Below are positions 30,046 through 38,243 of a stretch of DNA of 64,000 bases, piece by piece. The stretch's first letter is position 1; each line of letters opens with the position of its first letter. Position numbers and translations under genes: made by a program. The DNA comes from Robbsia andropogonis (lineage in GTDB: Bacteria; Pseudomonadota; Gammaproteobacteria; Burkholderiales; Burkholderiaceae). Under the pieces are notes generated by a model that did not search any database, was not told the origin of the DNA, and saw nothing but the letters and a program-made list of their open reading frames with translations. The stretch lies in the NCBI RefSeq assembly GCF_000970345.1, contig NZ_LAQU01000004.1, positions 62,001 to 126,000 on the forward strand, given 5' to 3'.

Positions 30046-30636
30046 TTATTTGATGTTGGCCGTATCCAAGCCGGACGGCACGAGCGCGGGCACCCAGGCC
30101 CGCCCATTGAATGCGCCGGGATGGCCTGTGATCTGAACCACCACATTGCTTGTTTGCACGTTGACGGGCGCGCTGCGCCCACGCCGAATGCCATTTTCGG
30201 TATCGGCGGTCTTGGCGGCCTCTCGTGCGTCCGCGTATTGCGTAAACGCGCCACTGCCAAGAATGGATTGCAAATCAGGTATGAACGGCCCGGAAAACGC
30301 AACGGCGAACACCGTTCCATCAACATTCAGGTATTCACGTTCGACCGTACCGTCAGCTTGTGTCGACTCCCTTACCGAGTAAGTGGACGCGGATGCCGCG
30401 CCGCTAGTCGTTGCAGCCAGTGCCGTCGTGCCGGTGCGCGCCTGGAACGACTGCACCGCCGCGCTTGACAGCGTCGCCGATGCCGGTAAGCGGGGTGCGC
30501 CCCCCAGATCGGCATGCGCCGGGACCCCCGCGCCAAACATAAGCGCGCAGGCCACTGCAAAGCCCGCCATGCCGGGATATGGCGGCGCGGTGATAAGGCG
30601 GTGCGTGCGGGAAGACAGCATCAAGAGAAAATTCAT
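30046..30636 (-). CDS. DUF2844 family exported protein
   Basis: This 196-residue protein has a signal peptide ending near AHADLGG (about residue 43) and the small DUF2844 domain (EREYLNVDGTVFAVAFSGPF), a family found almost only in Burkholderiales. It is the upstream partner of the DUF3443 gene, and the two are likely co-transcribed. Function unknown; both are exported. Confidence 0.8.
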   Translation of the reverse strand: MNFLLMLSSRTHRLITAPPYPGMAGFAVACALMFGAGVPAHADLGGAPRLPASATLSSAAVQSFQARTGTTALAATTSGAASASTYSVRESTQADGTVEREYLNVDGTVFAVAFSGPFIPDLQSILGSGAFTQYADAREAAKTADTENGIRRGRSAPVNVQTSNVVVQITGHPGAFNGRAWVPALVPSGLDTANIK

Positions 30637-30942
30637 CGGTACGACCTGCTAAATAAGAAGCCGTGGCAAATGTCTTTTACATATCTGACGGTTGCGTGAC
30701 AGCTATCTCGAAATTTTTCCACCGTCCTGAGCGAAATCAAACGCGTGTTCCATATCGCCTTGTCGACGGCTTGCTTATTGTGCCCGATCCGTGCGTCATG
30801 GGAGCATCGCGCGGTCAGGATGCAACACTTGTGCGGCAGTGTTCCGCGCGGCCTTGATCGTACCTCCAAAGCCGTGCAGGGGGAATAGTGATATCGTCGC
30901 CAATGAACGTTTCCCTCCAATTTTTCTTGCGAGCTCTCGATC
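30637..30942. other. divergent intergenic region, DUF2844 and panE
   Basis: About 300 bases between divergent genes, presumably with both promoters. No gene, repeat or operator was recognised. Confidence 0.35.
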
Positions 30943-31890
30943 ATGAAAGTGGCAGTCATGGGCGCCGGCGCGGTCGGCTGCTATTACGGCGGCCTGTTGG
31001 CCCGCGCGGGTCACGACGTGGTGTTGATCGGACGGCCGAGGCACGTGGACGCGATCAACGCCCACGGGCTACGTTTTCAAACGGCGACGTTCGACATGCA
31101 CATTCCCATGCGCGCCAGCACCGAGACATCCGCCGTGGCGGAGGCGGATCTGGTGCTGTTTTGCGTGAAGTCGATGGATACACCGGCCACGGCACGCGAC
31201 ATGAAACCGTTCCTGAAAACCGGCGCGTTGGTGCTGTCGCTGCAGAATGGCGTGGAGAACGTGGATACCCTGCGCGCGGCCCTACTGGACCCGGATCAGT
31301 TGGCACGCGATGGCGCGAAAGGTGCGGCCAGCGTTTCGGTAGCCGCCGCGGTCGTGTACGTCGCGTCGGCGATGGGTGGTGATGGCCATGTGATACACCA
31401 CGGTCGCGGTGAACTCGTCATCGAGCCATCGCCCGCCAGTGACGCCGTGGCCAGCGCATTGGTCGCGGCCGGCGTGCCGACGGAAGTGTCGCCTGATGTG
31501 AGAGAGGCCCTCTGGATCAAGCTGATGATCAACTGCGCTTACAACGCGTTGTCGGCCATCACGCAGTTGCCCTATGGCCCCCTGTCCCGTGGCGAGGGCA
31601 TTCCGGAAACGCTGCGGGCCGTCGTCGGTGAATGCCTGGCCGTCGCCAATGCCGAAGGCATTGCCATCACCCGTGATATCCATGCCGATATCGCGCGGAC
31701 CGCGGCGACGATGCCCGGTCAACGCTCCTCCACCGCGCAGGATCTGACGCGCGGAAAGCTGACCGAGATCGATCATCTGAACGGGCTGATCGTTCGCAAA
31801 GGCATGATGCACGGCATCGATACCCCGGTGAATCGCACGCTGCACGCGCTGGTCAAACTCATTGAAGTCAAGCCGGGTGCCGCTGGCTGA
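30943..31890 (+). CDS. panE: 2-dehydropantoate 2-reductase (ketopantoate reductase)
   Basis: The enzyme reduces 2-dehydropantoate to pantoate with NADPH in coenzyme A synthesis. The 315-residue protein has the Rossmann motif MGAGAVGCYYGG (residues 6-17), the CVKSMDT segment after the second strand, the QNGVEN motif, and the catalytic-lysine region EALWIKLMINCAYNALSAIT. Many genomes have several paralogues, so this one may serve a related reduction. A stable hairpin follows the stop. Confidence 0.88.
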   Translation: MKVAVMGAGAVGCYYGGLLARAGHDVVLIGRPRHVDAINAHGLRFQTATFDMHIPMRASTETSAVAEADLVLFCVKSMDTPATARDMKPFLKTGALVLSLQNGVENVDTLRAALLDPDQLARDGAKGAASVSVAAAVVYVASAMGGDGHVIHHGRGELVIEPSPASDAVASALVAAGVPTEVSPDVREALWIKLMINCAYNALSAITQLPYGPLSRGEGIPETLRAVVGECLAVANAEGIAITRDIHADIARTAATMPGQRSSTAQDLTRGKLTEIDHLNGLIVRKGMMHGIDTPVNRTLHALVKLIEVKPGAAG

Positions 31891-31924
31891 GCAGGCCATC
31901 GGCACCTGCCCGTGCGTCTTGCCA

Positions 31925-31955
31925 CGCCAAGCTTGCTCGCTGAGCAAGCTTGGCG
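31925..31955. terminator. convergent hairpin between panE and nfrA
   Basis: A perfect 14-base stem (CGCCAAGCTTGCTC, 31925-31938; GAGCAAGCTTGGCG, 31942-31955) with a GCT loop lies 35 bases after panE and 17 bases past the nfrA stop on the other strand. There is no T run, but the stem is long enough to act as a shared terminator. Confidence 0.65.
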
Positions 31956-31971
31956 CGCGCGTCTGGATTCG

Positions 31972-34899
31972 TCAGTACCCATACGTCAGGTTGATAAATA
32001 CGCCTTTCGCACGGTCATCGCCAGCGATGCGGAAACGGTACTGGACGCTCGCTTGCCAATACGATCGCGGCGCGTGATACCGATCCTGCCGGAATTGCCA
32101 CCGCATGGTAAGGCCTGCGCCCACCCCAACGCCGTAGCCGTTATTGGTCAATTGATTGTAATCACCGCCAACCACCGCATACGGGAAGATGGTCGCTTCC
32201 GGCTTGATCGCGTCAATGCGATACGTGCGGCCGAGGTCGGCCTCGGTGGTCCAGTAGTTCTTGCCGGCCTGTAAATATCGCCCCACTTCGCCGTAGAAGG
32301 TCCCAGTCCACCAGCTTGGCACGTCGTAGCGGATAGCCGTGCCAAAGCCGTTCGAATACGCCGCACGCGCAAGCCAGTCCGACACGGCGTTGCGGCCGAG
32401 TGGTATTTCCCGCTCCACAGCCAATACCGCGTTTTGCGTGGCAAACGGGCGCCCGCGCACCCCCACCGCACCGCTCAGGCTTGCAACCCCGGCATCGCGC
32501 GCGCCACTGTTCGACGCCGAGGCAAAGCCGGATCGATCGTCCCACCATGTGCCGCTGGCGCGCGCGTAGACTTCGACGGTATGGCCGCTCATATAACCCC
32601 AAGGCCGCCAATATCCTTCCACCGAAGTCTGCAGCGATTTGTTCGCGGTGCTGGCGCTCGGATTGTTTTCCAAGCCGGCGGCCACGCCCGGTCGGTAGCT
32701 CGTGGACACGGTAAGGCCACCACGGCGATCGATCTCGCTTTCGGTACGCCGCGTGTCGAGCAGCGTCGGTGGGGGAAGGGCAATCGTACCCGCCTGGTCC
32801 GCATCGATTGCCCGCTTGAAATAGCTGCTTGCCACCGGTGCGTCTCCGGCCTGAAGCGTCGCATAGCCAGCATCGAGATAACCGGTGGGCGGCAAATCCC
32901 CGTTGGCATCGGCGCGCTGGAAGCGTTGTGCCGCCAGCTTGGGGCGGTTGGCGGCGCTAGCCAGGTAGGCGCCTTGCAGATCCGGTACCAGATCGAGGAG
33001 GCCCTGGTTCACTGCGTTCGTTGCGACCCGACGCGCTTCCGATTGCCGGCCATCGGCGTTCAAGGCATCGATCAGCAATAACACGTGCGTGGCGTCGTCC
33101 GGCGCGATACGAACGGCTTCCCGTGCCGCCAGTACCGCGGCGGTGTTGTCACGTCGATCGAAAGCGCGTGCACCTGCTTGATACGCGGCATAGGCGGGAT
33201 CGTAGGGATAGGTCATGCAGGCAGGACCGTATGTGCTCAACGTACATTCAAGGATAGGGGGGGCCGGCCGACCGCGGGCCACCGTTTGCGTCGATGCGGC
33301 GCCAGTGCCCGACCACGGCTCCGGAATGGTAACGGCACGTAGCGCGGAGGATGAGACAAGAAGGGGTGCGGCGCCGCCAGCGTCGGTGTCTGATGTTGTC
33401 GCCGGTATCCGCGGGTACAGTCGTGCGAGCGTCGGCGCTTTGCCAGTTGCCAAAGCCTGCGCTTCGCGCCACCGCTGCGCCACGGCAACCGCGTTGATAT
33501 CGGTTGGCGCGGGATGCGCCTCGCCATCGGATTGTCCGAGTGCATCGTGCAATGGCTGCAAGGCAACCTCCGCCACCCCGGCATTTCCGAGATATAAGGC
33601 GAGATCGGCAATGCTGAGACGTGCATTGACGGCGCGAGTGCGGCGCGCCAATGCCAGATTGTCATCCGAATCAGTCGGGGCGAGCGATGGCGCATCGCGC
33701 ACGGCCAGTTGCTGCAACGCCGACTGCGCATCGGCAATCGCTTCGCCGGGCTTGTTCTGCTGCGCCCGCGCAAACGCACGCCACACGTAAAATATCGCCC
33801 CGGAGGGATCACTGTCGCTCGCACCAGTTGTGCCGTGCAGCGCGATTGCGGCGGTCGCCTCGGTGTCGGCCGCTTGTGGTTGCCGGTCCGCGAACAGCGC
33901 CGCGATCAGCAATTCGCGATACGTCGGATCATTCGGCGCGAACAGTGTCGCGGCCTTCGCGTGCTTGACGGCCTGGACGTCATCGCCGTTCTTCAGCGCC
34001 AGTGCCGCGGCCGTCGCATCCGGAATGGCCAGCCGGGCACCCACCACCGCGCGTCGGTCGTTGAGGTCGCGCTCCGCATCGGCACGAGAAATAGCGGCAG
34101 CGTCCGCACGATCGTGGCCGGCCCGCGCCGCGGCGGTGAAGGGGGCGCTCGATGTATCAGCGATGTCGGACCCACCTGATGCGTCCATTTCGAGCGCGGC
34201 CTGGATCGCCGCATAAGCTTCGGCATCCTTGTGTTGCGCGGCCAGCGTATCGACCAGCAACAACCGCACCGCCATTGAACGGGGATCAAGGTCCAATGAA
34301 CGGCTCGCCGCCGCCTCGGCCGCCGGATAGTCTTGCCGCGCATACGCGCGATACCCTTCCTGCGCGGCAAGAAACGCGGGCGTTGGCGTGTAGGGCCGTC
34401 CGGCGATCAGGATTTGCTGACGGCGAGCAAGCAATACCCGTTGGTCGCCGAAGTCCCTGCGTGCGTCGTCGATGACGTGAATTGCCTCGCGTTGATGCCC
34501 CCCGGCCGCCAGCGCATTCGCAAGCAGCAGGCGCAGATCGATGACATCCGGACGCTGTCGGATGGCTTCGCGCGCTTGCGTGGCGCTTTCGTCATAGCGG
34601 CGGGCGTTGTAGTCGCGCTGCGCCTCCTGCGCCACCGCGTATGCCGGACCGCTGAGCGGTAACGGCAATACCGCGTCAGCGTGCGCGAACGGCATGGCCC
34701 CGCCAAGCAAAAGCGGTACGACGCGTGACACCGTCTTCAAGACCGATGTCACGGACATGAGCGACGACATGGCCAACCTGAGCGGCGTGATCCCGTTGCG
34801 TCGCGTCGTCGCGCGAGGGACGCACCCGGTAACTTGCGCCGACGTTGGCGCGATCCGATCCGCCGCCCTCTTGGAGAATGTGCGTCGTCGCTCAGTCAT
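31972..34899 (-). CDS. nfrA: NfrA-like outer-membrane exopolysaccharide exporter (TPR plus barrel)
   Basis: In E. coli, NfrA is the outer-membrane protein needed for phage N4 adsorption and for a c-di-GMP-dependent surface glycan made with NfrB. This 975-residue protein (E. coli about 990) has a basic leader, a signal sequence (SVLKTVSRVVPLLLGGAMPF then AHA), many TPR-like repeats (for example FLAAQEGYRAYARQDYPAAE and AYQAGARAFDRRDNTAAVLA), and a C-terminal barrel-like domain ending GVFINLTYGY. I chose ATG 34899 because it overlaps the upstream stop as ATGA; a start at 34770 would give a more usual signal peptide. It is last in the operon. Confidence 0.85.
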   Translation of the reverse strand: MTERRRTFSKRAADRIAPTSAQVTGCVPRATTRRNGITPLRLAMSSLMSVTSVLKTVSRVVPLLLGGAMPFAHADAVLPLPLSGPAYAVAQEAQRDYNARRYDESATQAREAIRQRPDVIDLRLLLANALAAGGHQREAIHVIDDARRDFGDQRVLLARRQQILIAGRPYTPTPAFLAAQEGYRAYARQDYPAAEAAASRSLDLDPRSMAVRLLLVDTLAAQHKDAEAYAAIQAALEMDASGGSDIADTSSAPFTAAARAGHDRADAAAISRADAERDLNDRRAVVGARLAIPDATAAALALKNGDDVQAVKHAKAATLFAPNDPTYRELLIAALFADRQPQAADTEATAAIALHGTTGASDSDPSGAIFYVWRAFARAQQNKPGEAIADAQSALQQLAVRDAPSLAPTDSDDNLALARRTRAVNARLSIADLALYLGNAGVAEVALQPLHDALGQSDGEAHPAPTDINAVAVAQRWREAQALATGKAPTLARLYPRIPATTSDTDAGGAAPLLVSSSALRAVTIPEPWSGTGAASTQTVARGRPAPPILECTLSTYGPACMTYPYDPAYAAYQAGARAFDRRDNTAAVLAAREAVRIAPDDATHVLLLIDALNADGRQSEARRVATNAVNQGLLDLVPDLQGAYLASAANRPKLAAQRFQRADANGDLPPTGYLDAGYATLQAGDAPVASSYFKRAIDADQAGTIALPPPTLLDTRRTESEIDRRGGLTVSTSYRPGVAAGLENNPSASTANKSLQTSVEGYWRPWGYMSGHTVEVYARASGTWWDDRSGFASASNSGARDAGVASLSGAVGVRGRPFATQNAVLAVEREIPLGRNAVSDWLARAAYSNGFGTAIRYDVPSWWTGTFYGEVGRYLQAGKNYWTTEADLGRTYRIDAIKPEATIFPYAVVGGDYNQLTNNGYGVGVGAGLTMRWQFRQDRYHAPRSYWQASVQYRFRIAGDDRAKGVFINLTYGY

Positions 34900-35969
34900 T
34901 GCAGCAGCCGCTCGACGAGCTGATTGGAAACATAATGAGGTCCGTCGAACAGATAGACGCGATAGCCTTGATAGGCGAGTAATTGCGGCTTCAGTTCCTC
35001 GGCCGTCGCCGCACGGAATAGCGGTGCCGGTGGGGCCGAGGGCGACGCCGTGCCAGCCGCCGAGGACGCACCGGCCGCGGTCACGGCCGATGCCGATGCG
35101 GCGCCATGCGGGTCTACAGTGGGCGATGCAGGTAAAGGACGGAACGCTTCGGCAATGATCCGTACACGGCTCTCGCCAAAGTGACCGACAAGCGCATCGG
35201 CATATCCACGCGCGACGCGCGCCTCGCGAGCATAGACGCCTACCCCGTCCTGAAACAGCACGCCGATATCGTCGGGCAGCCAGGAGGCAAGCCAGCGCGC
35301 CAGTGCGGCGCCTCCGATATTCGATTGATCGTAGACGCTGATCCATAGAGGGCGGGGCAGCGACGCCAGCAATCCACGCATCGCCGAAACCTGCTTCCAG
35401 GTAGGGTCGACTTCAACCGGGAAATACCACCCGTCGATCGCCAACGGCATGCCACCGTTACCGCGTTGCTGTTGCTGGATCAGCGCCGCCAGCTGGCGCG
35501 ACTGCGCCGCCAGTGTCGACACTTCCGCTCGTGCACGCGGCTCGCTCGATAGGCCGGCCAGCCCCATCAACACGCGCCGCGCCCAGGGCATTGTCGCGAT
35601 CCGTCGCCATTCGGGAAAACGCGGCGCGGCCTGGCATCCCTCGGGCACCGTATGACCTTCCGCGGGCACGAAGCAGACGCCGTCCACCGCGCTCCATTGC
35701 ACCATCAGATCTGTCACGCCTAATGCATCCCATCGTCCGGCCGGATCGATATGCGCATTGTCGAGCTGCCAGACCACGCCCTGCGCCAAGCCAGGTCCCT
35801 GGCAGCCGCTCAGTATCGGTGTCGCGCTGGAGGCCGCGATGGCCGACGCTGCTGAAATCCCGAGCGGTGCGCCCGTGAATATTTTCCCCACCCCGCCGCG
35901 AGCCATCAGCCAGGCGAAGGCACCCCGACGGCCCATGGTACGCAATGCCGCACGGCGCGCCGGCTTCAC
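34896..35969 (-). CDS. predicted TIM-barrel lipoprotein in the nfr operon (DUF4434-like)
   Basis: The 357-residue protein has a twin-Arg-rich leader and a lipobox-like ILSGC (Cys56). Its middle (GWYFPVEVDPTWKQVSAMRG, PLWISVYDQS, IGVLFQDGVGVY) follows the strand pattern of DUF4434 TIM-barrel glycosidase-like proteins. In polysaccharide operons such enzymes (compare BcsZ, PslG) trim or release the chain. The residues 265-310 are an Ala/Ser/Pro linker. It overlaps nfrB at its start (ATGA) and nfrA at its stop (ATGA), so all three are made together. Activity and family are inferred; I see no proven catalytic pair. Confidence 0.65.
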   Translation of the reverse strand: MKPARRAALRTMGRRGAFAWLMARGGVGKIFTGAPLGISAASAIAASSATPILSGCQGPGLAQGVVWQLDNAHIDPAGRWDALGVTDLMVQWSAVDGVCFVPAEGHTVPEGCQAAPRFPEWRRIATMPWARRVLMGLAGLSSEPRARAEVSTLAAQSRQLAALIQQQQRGNGGMPLAIDGWYFPVEVDPTWKQVSAMRGLLASLPRPLWISVYDQSNIGGAALARWLASWLPDDIGVLFQDGVGVYAREARVARGYADALVGHFGESRVRIIAEAFRPLPASPTVDPHGAASASAVTAAGASSAAGTASPSAPPAPLFRAATAEELKPQLLAYQGYRVYLFDGPHYVSNQLVERLLQ

Positions 35970-38179
35970 ACGGCCCCCGATGACGCGCCGGTAAGCGGCT
36001 CGCTCATGTCCGAGGGAGAGTGCGGCACCGCCCAGACTGGCGCCGGCTGCGCGGCGGTGACTTCTCGTGCCCGCGCCTGTGCCGCGATGGCCGCCTGCAA
36101 CCCCTCCTGCGTGATGACACCCTGCGCCACCATGAAATCACCGATGCGCCCATGACGCTCCGGCTGATAGCGCGAGAGCACTTCGAAAAAGCGCTCGCGT
36201 GTCACGTAGCCGAACTCGATCATCAGATCGCCCAGCAGCGGCACGCGCGTCTGCTTGACGACTTCGTCCCGGTCAGCACCACGCAACATTCGTACACCGG
36301 TATTGATCTCGCTTTCGCTGGCCACGTGCTGCACCACGTGATGTGTATCCTCATAGCCCATCGCCGTCGCGAGTTCCAGCATGACGTCATCCGGCAGCAC
36401 GCTCGCGCTCAGGATGATCGTATGTCCCAAGGCATCCTCGCCATGAATCAGCACGCTGTGCAGCGTCGCCACGTCCAACGGCAGTCGGTCCTTGCTGGCC
36501 TCGACCTTGGCAAGATCGAAGTGGACGCGTTCGAGGTCACCCTGGAACGCAATGGCCTCGGCAAGCGTTTCCTCGTCGAGCCATCCGCGCGTCATCAAGA
36601 CGCGGCCCAACGGTACCTGCCGCGCAAAGTCGTCTTTCAAGGCTTCTTCCAATTGCGCCGGCGCAATGGCCTGCCACGACACCAGCAATTCCCCCAGCCG
36701 CAGATGCCGGCCGGCGGCAAGCCCATCGGTTGAAGGGAAGTCGTGCATCGTCTTGTCCCAGACAAGGCGCTTACCGGTGAGCAAGTGATAGCCGAACAAC
36801 CGCCACGCGCGTGTGACGGCGAGGAAGTTGACGAAGTTACTGACCACGCTTCGCGGTATGGCGATCAGTGCCTGCTCCCACCCATAGAGGCGCGATACGA
36901 AATACGCGCGCTGCGTGACCCGCAGGATCACCATCACGGCATTGATGACAAGCACGACGCGCAACCACGCCGCCTCGATGACCGGCGACGGAATCGGCAG
37001 CCAGTCAAAGCCGATGCCGGCGAGAATGATCAACACCAGGTATTGCAAGGCGACCACATAGGCAAGGATGCCGATGAACGCCGTGACGATGCTCTTGCGG
37101 TCGCGAAACAGCAAATAGCGCTGCGTGAACGAGCCGGTCCAGCCGGTCTGCTGCCAGTTCTGCAGTCCGATCCCCATTACCCAACGCGCCTTTTGCCGAT
37201 ACGCGGCGCGCAGGTTGTCGGGGAAAAACTCGCGCACGCACAGCGGCATCGTCAGCGTGATCTCCTTTGACGGCAACAGCCCGAACAGGCGGGTGCGCAT
37301 CGTGCGGAACTGCACCGGGAAACGCACAAAAATCGCGCTCATGCCCATGCGCCCCAGACGCGTGCCGACATCGTAATCTTCAGTGAGGCTGTCCGGATTG
37401 AAGGGCTGGCGATCCGTTGCATCAATCAAGGCCTGCATCGCGCGCCGCGAAAAACACGTGCCGGTGCCGGCAGACGGCACCGTGCCGGTGATGCTCTCCC
37501 GAACGACCAGATCCTTGCCGTGCCATTCGGCGAACTCGTCCATATACGTACCGGCAACCAGTTCGTACCAATTCCGCTCCAGTGACACGACCGGCAACTG
37601 GATCATGTCCTTGCGCGGCAGCAGGTAATTGAAAAACTTCAGTTCCAGCGGGTGCAAGACGTCTTCACTGTCATGCATGACCATGCCGGCGAACTGCGTT
37701 CCATGATGCTGCTCGTACCGCACCACCGCCTGCACCACCCAGTTCAGGCAATCGGCCTTGCAGGTCGGCCCGTCGTGCGGCACTTCCACATGCCGCAATT
37801 GCTTGTAGCGGCGGCGCATCCGCTCGACCTCGGCAATCGTCCTGGGATCGTTTCGATAGGTACCGACAAAAATAACGTAGTTGCGATATTCGAGCACGCG
37901 CACCGCATCCTCGATCATCGCACCGATCACATCGTGTTCGTGCCACGCGGGCACCATGATCGCGATCAGTTGCTCATCGCGCCCTCGCAGTTGCGCGACC
38001 GTCAGCGGACGATAGGTCCGCTTGATCGTCAGCGAACGATACAGCTCCCTGATCCAGAACCAGGCATCGATGAACGCATCGTCGATGCTGGAAAACAGAA
38101 TCAGGGTGGCGAGAACGGACGCGCAGTACGCAAGGACCTTGTAGTACTCCGCGACGTAATAGGCGCTATAGAGGGACAT
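35966..38179 (-). CDS. nfrB: NfrB-like c-di-GMP-responsive glycosyltransferase
   Basis: The 737-residue protein (E. coli NfrB about 745) is an inner-membrane GT2-family polymerase. It has N-terminal helices, the glycosyltransferase core with DSED (170-173), TED (266-268) and QKARW (329-333), matching the processive-synthase D,D,TED,QxxRW pattern, then membrane helices (about 365-425). The C-terminus carries MshEN-type repeats with the RLGxxL...G...L...A...Q pattern near 494-516, 524-546, 649-671 and 678-701; MshEN domains bind c-di-GMP. In E. coli NfrB depends on c-di-GMP and on UDP-ManNAc from WecB, and wecB lies in this same operon. It begins 64 bases after the BcsB-like gene. Confidence 0.9.
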   Translation of the reverse strand: MSLYSAYYVAEYYKVLAYCASVLATLILFSSIDDAFIDAWFWIRELYRSLTIKRTYRPLTVAQLRGRDEQLIAIMVPAWHEHDVIGAMIEDAVRVLEYRNYVIFVGTYRNDPRTIAEVERMRRRYKQLRHVEVPHDGPTCKADCLNWVVQAVVRYEQHHGTQFAGMVMHDSEDVLHPLELKFFNYLLPRKDMIQLPVVSLERNWYELVAGTYMDEFAEWHGKDLVVRESITGTVPSAGTGTCFSRRAMQALIDATDRQPFNPDSLTEDYDVGTRLGRMGMSAIFVRFPVQFRTMRTRLFGLLPSKEITLTMPLCVREFFPDNLRAAYRQKARWVMGIGLQNWQQTGWTGSFTQRYLLFRDRKSIVTAFIGILAYVVALQYLVLIILAGIGFDWLPIPSPVIEAAWLRVVLVINAVMVILRVTQRAYFVSRLYGWEQALIAIPRSVVSNFVNFLAVTRAWRLFGYHLLTGKRLVWDKTMHDFPSTDGLAAGRHLRLGELLVSWQAIAPAQLEEALKDDFARQVPLGRVLMTRGWLDEETLAEAIAFQGDLERVHFDLAKVEASKDRLPLDVATLHSVLIHGEDALGHTIILSASVLPDDVMLELATAMGYEDTHHVVQHVASESEINTGVRMLRGADRDEVVKQTRVPLLGDLMIEFGYVTRERFFEVLSRYQPERHGRIGDFMVAQGVITQEGLQAAIAAQARAREVTAAQPAPVWAVPHSPSDMSEPLTGASSGAV

Positions 38180-38243
38180 ACGCGGGTCCGTCCAGTACGC
38201 GGCCCACCCGGCCGCTATCGAGACCTGTCATCGCTGCCCCCGC

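Noticed and set aside
34899..35346. N-terminal extension of nfrA to an upstream start at 35346
   Set aside because: The added 149 residues are the shadow of the overlapping TIM-barrel gene; the ATGA overlap at 34899 is the natural start.
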